The notes under the pieces are model-generated. The model was not told the DNA's origin. It saw only the letters and a program-made list of their open reading frames with translations, and did no database searches. A DNA stretch of 64,000 nucleotides. Source: Aurantiochytrium sp. KH105. Lineage: Eukaryota > Sar > Bigyra > Thraustochytrida > Thraustochytriidae. The position numbers and the translations under genes were made by a program. Shown one piece after another: positions 59,564-64,000 of the stretch (the stretch's first letter is position 1; each line of letters opens with the position of its first letter). Location: contig BGKB01000039.1 in assembly GCA_003116975.1 (NCBI GenBank), forward strand, positions 427,509 through 491,508, written 5' to 3'.

Positions 59564-61327
59564 TTACCTTTTCCATGCGACCAAAGGATTGGGCAAATTG
59601 TACCTTGGAGAGCGCTTCTCGGTCATACGGAGCGTCAGCTGCGTCCGGCCAATCTTAAGATTGACAGGAACGTCGGGAGCAAGGTCTATTGAACTCTTGA
59701 CCTGCAAATAAGTACCGCCAAGGGAGTTACAATCCGAGAGGCGGAACTCTCGCGTCTCGTGATCAAACCTAAGACGCGCGTGAATACTGCCCACGGAACG
59801 ATCACCGAGTCGTACGTCGGCATCGACATCCCGTCCAATGGTAGCTTCGCTGCGGTCCGCAAAGCTAAGGCGGAATCGGCGAGTGCCGACCCAGGACTGA
59901 CCCCTCCGGTGGCGAACCACTTTGAGTTCAATATTGGGAGGCGGCGAAGAAAAGTGCTGAGGCAGAGGCCCGTTACAAATAGAGCAGTGGCCCGAGCCAC
60001 TGCTCTTGATCCACGTCAAGAGACAGTTCAAGTGGACGTAGCGCGAGCTTCCCGAGCACTTGCCGCACGGGTTCTGGATGAGAGGATTCGCGCGCAGACC
60101 ATCGGGGCGTCGGCCGTGTTCTTCAAGCTGGCGCGTGAGGTGGTGCACGTCCGAATCGACGGTCGAAGATTCCCCTGCCTCTGGGTTCTCGGCATCCTCC
60201 GTGAGCGAGACGTCGGGTCCACCCCAGCAAATATAGCACATTGGCTCGTCGTCGTCGTCGTCATTGATGGCAGCAGTGCCGTGATCACTGTTCCTGTGCT
60301 CGAGCTCGTCGTCGGACTCGCCATGTTGGTCAGCAAGACCGTGGCGATGGGCGTCGGCCTCTGTGTCTGCCTCTTCGTTGGATGCGCCGCCTTCAACGGA
60401 GCCATCGCTGTCGGCGTCGTGCTTGCTGGACGCCGAACTCGAGCCTTCCTTGGCGTTGTCCTGAAGATCGCCGCTGCGGATCGATGCGCGTCCGCTCGAG
60501 CTTGTGTTGATTTCTTGAGCAAAACGCTCGACAAAGTCGTCGCTCTCCTTGGTGCAGAGGTCTGTGACCTCGAGACTGACGGAGCCAACCTTGATGACCG
60601 AGCCGACCTGGATGACTGCCTCGCTTGAGTTCCGCCGCGAGGGCCCGACGAGCTCGTACATGCGTGCTCGGGGCTGCAGACGGATGCCGGACACGCCCCC
60701 TTCGTCTACAGGTTGGATGAGGGCGTTGAGGGCAGCGCAGCGGTCGTCGTCGAGACGGAGGTCGCAGGACTGAGAGCGTCCCACCGAGAAGGAGGAGCCT
60801 GGCTTGCCATCGTAGTAGAGGATTTTTCGCGCCACGCGTTGCGAGTTGTGAAGTCGGGTTCGCGCCTTGATGATGACGTGCCAGTGGGACCCGCGAGGCG
60901 ACGAGACGCGCGTGCTGGCGGTGCTCGCCGTCGCGCCGGCGCCGTCGTTGGCGACGCGCTGCAAGCTCTCGTGGGCCCCGGCAGGGAAGGACGCCGAGCG
61001 CGACCGCAAGAGGGCCGCGTCGTTTCCGAGGTGCTCGAGGTCATGGGCTTCGTCCTGGTCGTCTTCCTCGGCGCCGACGACCTCGTCGAGGTGCACCACG
61101 TAGTTGGTCTGGTCTCTGCCGGCGCCGTGGTTGCCGAAGTCGAGGTCGGGCGCGGTCCCGTTGACGTTGGCAGCCAGTTCACCGGCCCGCGGCGACCCGG
61201 CCCGCAGAGACCGCGCGCTGCCGAACCGGCCCGACGAGGCCGCGGCCAGCGCGCGCGCGGACCCTGCGGCGCGCGTCGCGGCGCCCGCCACGCCGCTCGG
61301 CCCGCTGCTCGAGTTGCTGTTGCCCAT
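59564..61327 (-). CDS. RING-CH (MARCH-type) and FHA domain protein with N-myristoylation signal
   Basis: 587 residues, predicted E3 ubiquitin ligase that reads phosphothreonine. The N terminus MGNSNSSSG fits an N-myristoylation signal (Gly2, Ser6). An FHA-like region lies at about 175-265 (SFSVGRSQSCDLRLDDD). The RING-CH zinc finger begins at residue 364 (CYICWGG), continues after a long insert with CGKCSGSSRYVHLNCLLTWI and ends CSIC; the middle pair is C-x2-C where C-x-C is usual. A second FHA at about 487-573 has ATIGRDVDADVRLGDRSVGS and IHARLRF. Unlike MARCH proteins it has no transmembrane helices. ATG 61327 is the first of the frame. The combination is reminiscent of other protist FHA/RING-CH proteins; partners are unknown. 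Confidence 0.88.
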   Translation of the reverse strand: MGNSNSSSGPSGVAGAATRAAGSARALAAASSGRFGSARSLRAGSPRAGELAANVNGTAPDLDFGNHGAGRDQTNYVVHLDEVVGAEEDDQDEAHDLEHLGNDAALLRSRSASFPAGAHESLQRVANDGAGATASTASTRVSSPRGSHWHVIIKARTRLHNSQRVARKILYYDGKPGSSFSVGRSQSCDLRLDDDRCAALNALIQPVDEGGVSGIRLQPRARMYELVGPSRRNSSEAVIQVGSVIKVGSVSLEVTDLCTKESDDFVERFAQEINTSSSGRASIRSGDLQDNAKEGSSSASSKHDADSDGSVEGGASNEEADTEADAHRHGLADQHGESDDELEHRNSDHGTAAINDDDDDEPMCYICWGGPDVSLTEDAENPEAGESSTVDSDVHHLTRQLEEHGRRPDGLRANPLIQNPCGKCSGSSRYVHLNCLLTWIKSSGSGHCSICNGPLPQHFSSPPPNIELKVVRHRRGQSWVGTRRFRLSFADRSEATIGRDVDADVRLGDRSVGSIHARLRFDHETREFRLSDCNSLGGTYLQVKSSIDLAPDVPVNLKIGRTQLTLRMTEKRSPRYNLPNPLVAWKR

Positions 61328-61420
61328 CGTCGCCCGCCCGCCCGATCGCCGCGCGGCGCTTCCCGCTGCTGCTTTGCTCGCTCTGCCTACTCCTCCGCCT
61401 TGTCTCTGTCTGTCTGTCTC

Positions 61421-61451
<31 letters not shown>

Positions 61452-61895
61452 CACTAGGCCGGCGAGTGCGTGAGGCTCCTACTTTGCTTGCCTTGCTTCC
61501 TCCCCTCCTTGCTTCTTTCCCTGCCGCCGCCTCGGAGGCTCTGCTCTGCTCCGCTCTCTGCGCCGCCGCGCGCAGGACCGCCGCGCCTGCCGCTCTCGCC
61601 TCGCCTCGCCTCGCCTCGCCTCGCCTCGCTCGAGCGCCAGGGCGCGCGCGTCTCGCCACCTCTCCCTCTCTCTCGCGCCGCGGCTCGCTGGTACTCGCTC
61701 GAGCTCGGCGCCGCCGCGAGCTGCCCTGCCGATCCGCGCCGCGCCGAGGACGCAGGAGCCCCGCCCCGCCTCGCCGCGCCTCGCCGCGCCTCGCCTCGCC
61801 GCGCCCTGAGCGCGCGGGCGGCTCGCAGACACCCTCACGCCGGCGCGCCGACGGCGGCCGCGAGCAGGATCGACGCAGGCGACTCGGATCGATGG

Positions 61896-61928
<33 letters not shown>

Positions 61929-62070
61929 GGCCGCCCAGCGTCCGCCTGCCGAGGCCGGGCCCCCTCTCCTCGCCTCGCCTCGCCTCTCCTCCTCGCCTCC
62001 TCCGCGCCTTCCTCTCCGCCGTGCGCTGTCTGCGCCGCGCCAGCGAGCGAGCGAGCGAGCGGGGCGCCCG

Positions 62071-62102
<32 letters not shown>

Positions 62103-63084
62103 GCCTGCCTGCCTGCCTGTCTGCGCGCGAGTGCGTGCGAGCGTGCGTGGGTGCGTGCGAGGGAGGGAGCGAGCGCGAGAGAGAGACTGCCGGTGCGTAG
62201 GTTGTTTGTTGCATACCTACGTACTGCTTCTTTCTCTCTCTCTGTCTCTGTGTCTGTCTGTCACTCTGTCTGTGGCTGCTCGGCGGGGTCGCGAACTGCC
62301 GCACCGGACGGCCGGCAGGCGATACCGCACTTGCGCGGCCTTTGCTGCACTTGCGCCGCGCCTCGGCTCCACTTGCGCCGCCCGCGCGCACACCCGCCAC
62401 CACTGCGCACCGCACCGCGCCCCGCAACAGCCCCGCACCCACCCCAGCTCGGTGCGCACGCGCTGTCGCAAGAGGCCGACTTGCGCGGGGCGGGATAGCG
62501 CACTGTAGCCCGCCCGACGCAAGTGGGAAAAGAGGTGTGCGAGAGAAACGCTCACAGCACGCGACCCCGCAGTCTCCACATTACTTTCTGATCGACAGGG
62601 GACTGCGGGCGATCGCTTCGCGGATTCAAAAAAGGGACCCGGATAATGCCGTGACACGGACCTGCGCGGTCGCACAAAGAAGCCTGAAAGATGACGCCAG
62701 AACCATTCTGCGTCGTGCCTAAGACGATTCGGGTCTCGGCATACATACCTGTACGTGCACACAAACAACAATGGGGACCCGTCCCGCGAAAGCACACATC
62801 AGGGCACCGACTGCCCGCAAGCAAGCTCCAAGGAGAAAGAGCATTGAACAGTGCGCTTTTCCACAAATCGCTTCCCAAGACGCATCCCAACATGTTATTT
62901 TCCAACCAACAAAGAGAGTTTCCCCAAATGTTTTCCAGACTAGTATGCTAGACATTTTGTGCATATCTAACGTTTGATTTATCACCTCGCCAACCTGGCC
63001 AACGTGAATGCAAAGACCATTGGCAAGAATAAAAAGCTCCCCTCTCAAAAGGAAGATCAAGAGCCTTCGAGACCATTCCACCAT
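61328..63084. other. intergenic region with CTGT, GCCTC and other arrays
   Basis: 1.76 kb between the RING-CH/FHA start and the 3' end of the CobW-type gene. The proximal 1.1 kb is extremely GC-rich with CTGT arrays (61408-61450, 62072-62102), GCCTC/GCCGC arrays (61600-61630, 61765-61802), GGAT repeats (61890-61928) and CTGC units. The rest is unremarkable. Long frames here are low-complexity artefacts. No gene is seen. Confidence 0.6.
61408..61450. repeat. CTGT tetranucleotide array
   Basis: Imperfect CTGT units directly upstream of the RING-CH/FHA gene; a second array of the same unit lies at 62072-62102. Confidence 0.9.
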
Positions 63085-64000
63085 TTACTCCGCTGGCACG
63101 GGAACAAGCGCGGCCTCGAGGAGATCGAGAATGCGCTGACGTTGGGCTTCGAGGCCAATCCCGATAAACACAAGTTCTTGTTGTCGCTGGTCCGTAGACT
63201 CATCGCCTTCGTCTGCCCAGGTCCCAGCGGGTGTTACGGCAAAAGATTTGCCCGCAAGAGACCAGTAAAGCTTGATCGAGGGCTGGCGATCAATCCAAAT
63301 GAAGCCTTTGGCCCGAACCACACCGCAAAATGGGTTTTCAACATCAGCAGTCTCTGCCAAGGCTTGATCGCGATCCACCTCCTTTTGCTCTGCGTCGTCA
63401 TCCCCCCGAGAAATGATACGGTCAAAAGCTACATCTTCCGCCCGCTGCAGCGCTGCGATGGGCTGAAGGACAGTCTTCGCGAGCGTCGGACCATGGAAAG
63501 CCCGTGACGACGAGAATACGAACGAGCTGATACCGTATTTGCTCTTGTGGTCACGTGCGCACCCCTCGTCGCATTTTTCGTGATGATGAGCGCAGTGACT
63601 ACCGTGCTTGCAGATCTCATCCGCATGGCAATGGTCATGCGCTTTCGAAGAACCACCTGCATTGGCTGCGACTATCTCAAGAAGATCGATTGCGCCAAAC
63701 TCGCTCGTGTGCACCTCAGCTTCATCCCGCGCAAGGCCCGAGACAATCGCTTGAAGCTTTTCAAGCCGCGCAACCGTGCCCTCTAGCCGATCGATCTTGT
63801 TAAGGATGACGGAATCAGCGTGTTCGACTTGCTCCATCAAGAGGTCGACGACCGATCGCTTGGCATCTGTGGTCGCCGCGTCGCCCACAAGGTCAGGCCG
63901 GTCGCGAAGCATGTCTGCGCTGCGGCACTGATCGAGAAAGTCGTAAGCATCCACGACCGTGATCACGTACGGTTGCGAGTCTTGTCCACGGAGAATGTCA
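63085..64000 (-). CDS. CobW/COG0523 (ZNG1-like) metallochaperone GTPase, C-terminal part
   Basis: Partial gene; the frame stays open to the window edge, so the N terminus with the P-loop and CxCC motif lies beyond 64000. Seen here are YVITVVDAYDFLDQ (Walker B region), SVILNKIDRL (the NKxD guanine-specificity motif), a His/Cys-rich metal-binding loop (HDHCHADEICKHGSHCAHHH), and the CobW C-terminal domain ending RQQELVFIGIGL. Family members deliver zinc, for example ZNG1 to methionine aminopeptidase, or cobalt or nickel in bacteria. The codon at 63966 is a Val GTG inside the frame, not a start. Family identity is firm; the metal and client are inferred. Confidence 0.9.
   Translation of the reverse strand, partial: DILRGQDSQPYVITVVDAYDFLDQCRSADMLRDRPDLVGDAATTDAKRSVVDLLMEQVEHADSVILNKIDRLEGTVARLEKLQAIVSGLARDEAEVHTSEFGAIDLLEIVAANAGGSSKAHDHCHADEICKHGSHCAHHHEKCDEGCARDHKSKYGISSFVFSSSRAFHGPTLAKTVLQPIAALQRAEDVAFDRIISRGDDDAEQKEVDRDQALAETADVENPFCGVVRAKGFIWIDRQPSIKLYWSLAGKSFAVTPAGTWADEGDESTDQRQQELVFIGIGLEAQRQRILDLLEAALVPVPAE

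Noticed and set aside
60713..62508. Long GC-rich plus-strand frames and a 351-codon minus-strand frame
   Set aside because: They run antisense to the RING-CH/FHA gene or through CTGT and GCCTC arrays; composition is low complexity.
1..64000. tRNA, rRNA, snRNA genes
   Set aside because: I looked for T-loop and B-box-like sequences and conserved rRNA/U6 segments in the gene-free stretches and found none convincing; a tRNAscan or Infernal run would be decisive.

Overview
This window reads as nuclear DNA of a compact, GC-rich protist genome, not a prokaryote. It carries an axonemal dynein heavy chain, GET3, a SAC1-type phosphatase, RIC1, the AAGAB adaptor chaperone, sideroflexin, UFC1, TTC5, a TMEM260-type O-mannosyltransferase and a RING-CH/FHA protein. 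Most genes are a single open exon, including the 12.9-kb dynein. Only two introns are well supported (96 bp in GET3, 74 bp in UFC1); a third is proposed in a very small gene. Axonemal dynein, a UFM1 pathway, few introns and simple-repeat-rich intergenic DNA fit a zoospore-forming stramenopile such as a thraustochytrid. That assignment is inference; no rRNA or organelle marker is present.

Layout. 0-1.2 kb: bacterial-type TrmA tRNA methyltransferase (-). 1.2-4.4 kb: no gene; repeats, a 381-bp assembly gap and a putative inverted-repeat element around the gap. 4.4-10.2 kb: amino-acid transporter (+), GET3 (-), SAC1-like phosphatase (+). 11.7-15.2 kb: large multi-FHA protein ending in a CaaX box (+). 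15.6-23.7 kb: RIC1 (-), TMEM260-like (+), AAGAB (-). 24.8-26.5 kb: Cys-rich type I membrane protein (+) and C3HC zinc-finger protein (-). 27.5-40.4 kb: inner-arm-type dynein heavy chain (+). 41-44 kb: sideroflexin (-) and ankyrin protein (+), divergent. 44.3-44.7 kb: candidate 49-residue spliced gene (-). 45.1-49.2 kb: membrane-anchored TPR/GT41 protein fused to a second glycosyltransferase-like domain (+). 49.3-53.3 kb: UFC1 (-), histidine phosphatase (+), Ser-rich membrane-anchored protein (+). 53.6-59.2 kb: EF-hand protein (-), TTC5 (+), minisatellites, unknown basic protein (+). 59.6-61.3 kb: myristoylatable RING-CH/FHA protein (-). 63.1 kb to the end: C-terminal part of a CobW/ZNG1 GTPase (-).

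The genes do not form a pathway cluster. Several themes recur: membrane traffic (GET3, SAC1, RIC1, AAGAB), flagellum and tubulin (dynein, EF-hand protein, TTC5), secretory glycosylation (TMEM260-like, GT41 fusion) and FHA signalling at membranes (two FHA proteins with different predicted lipid anchors). Many genes are divergent pairs sharing 370-730 bp of intergenic DNA rich in microsatellites.

The most unusual items are the fused glycosyltransferase, the CaaX multi-FHA protein, GET3 with half its zinc-binding CxxC motif lost, the candidate 49-residue gene and the inverted-repeat element interrupted by the gap. No CRISPR array, tRNA or rRNA gene was found.
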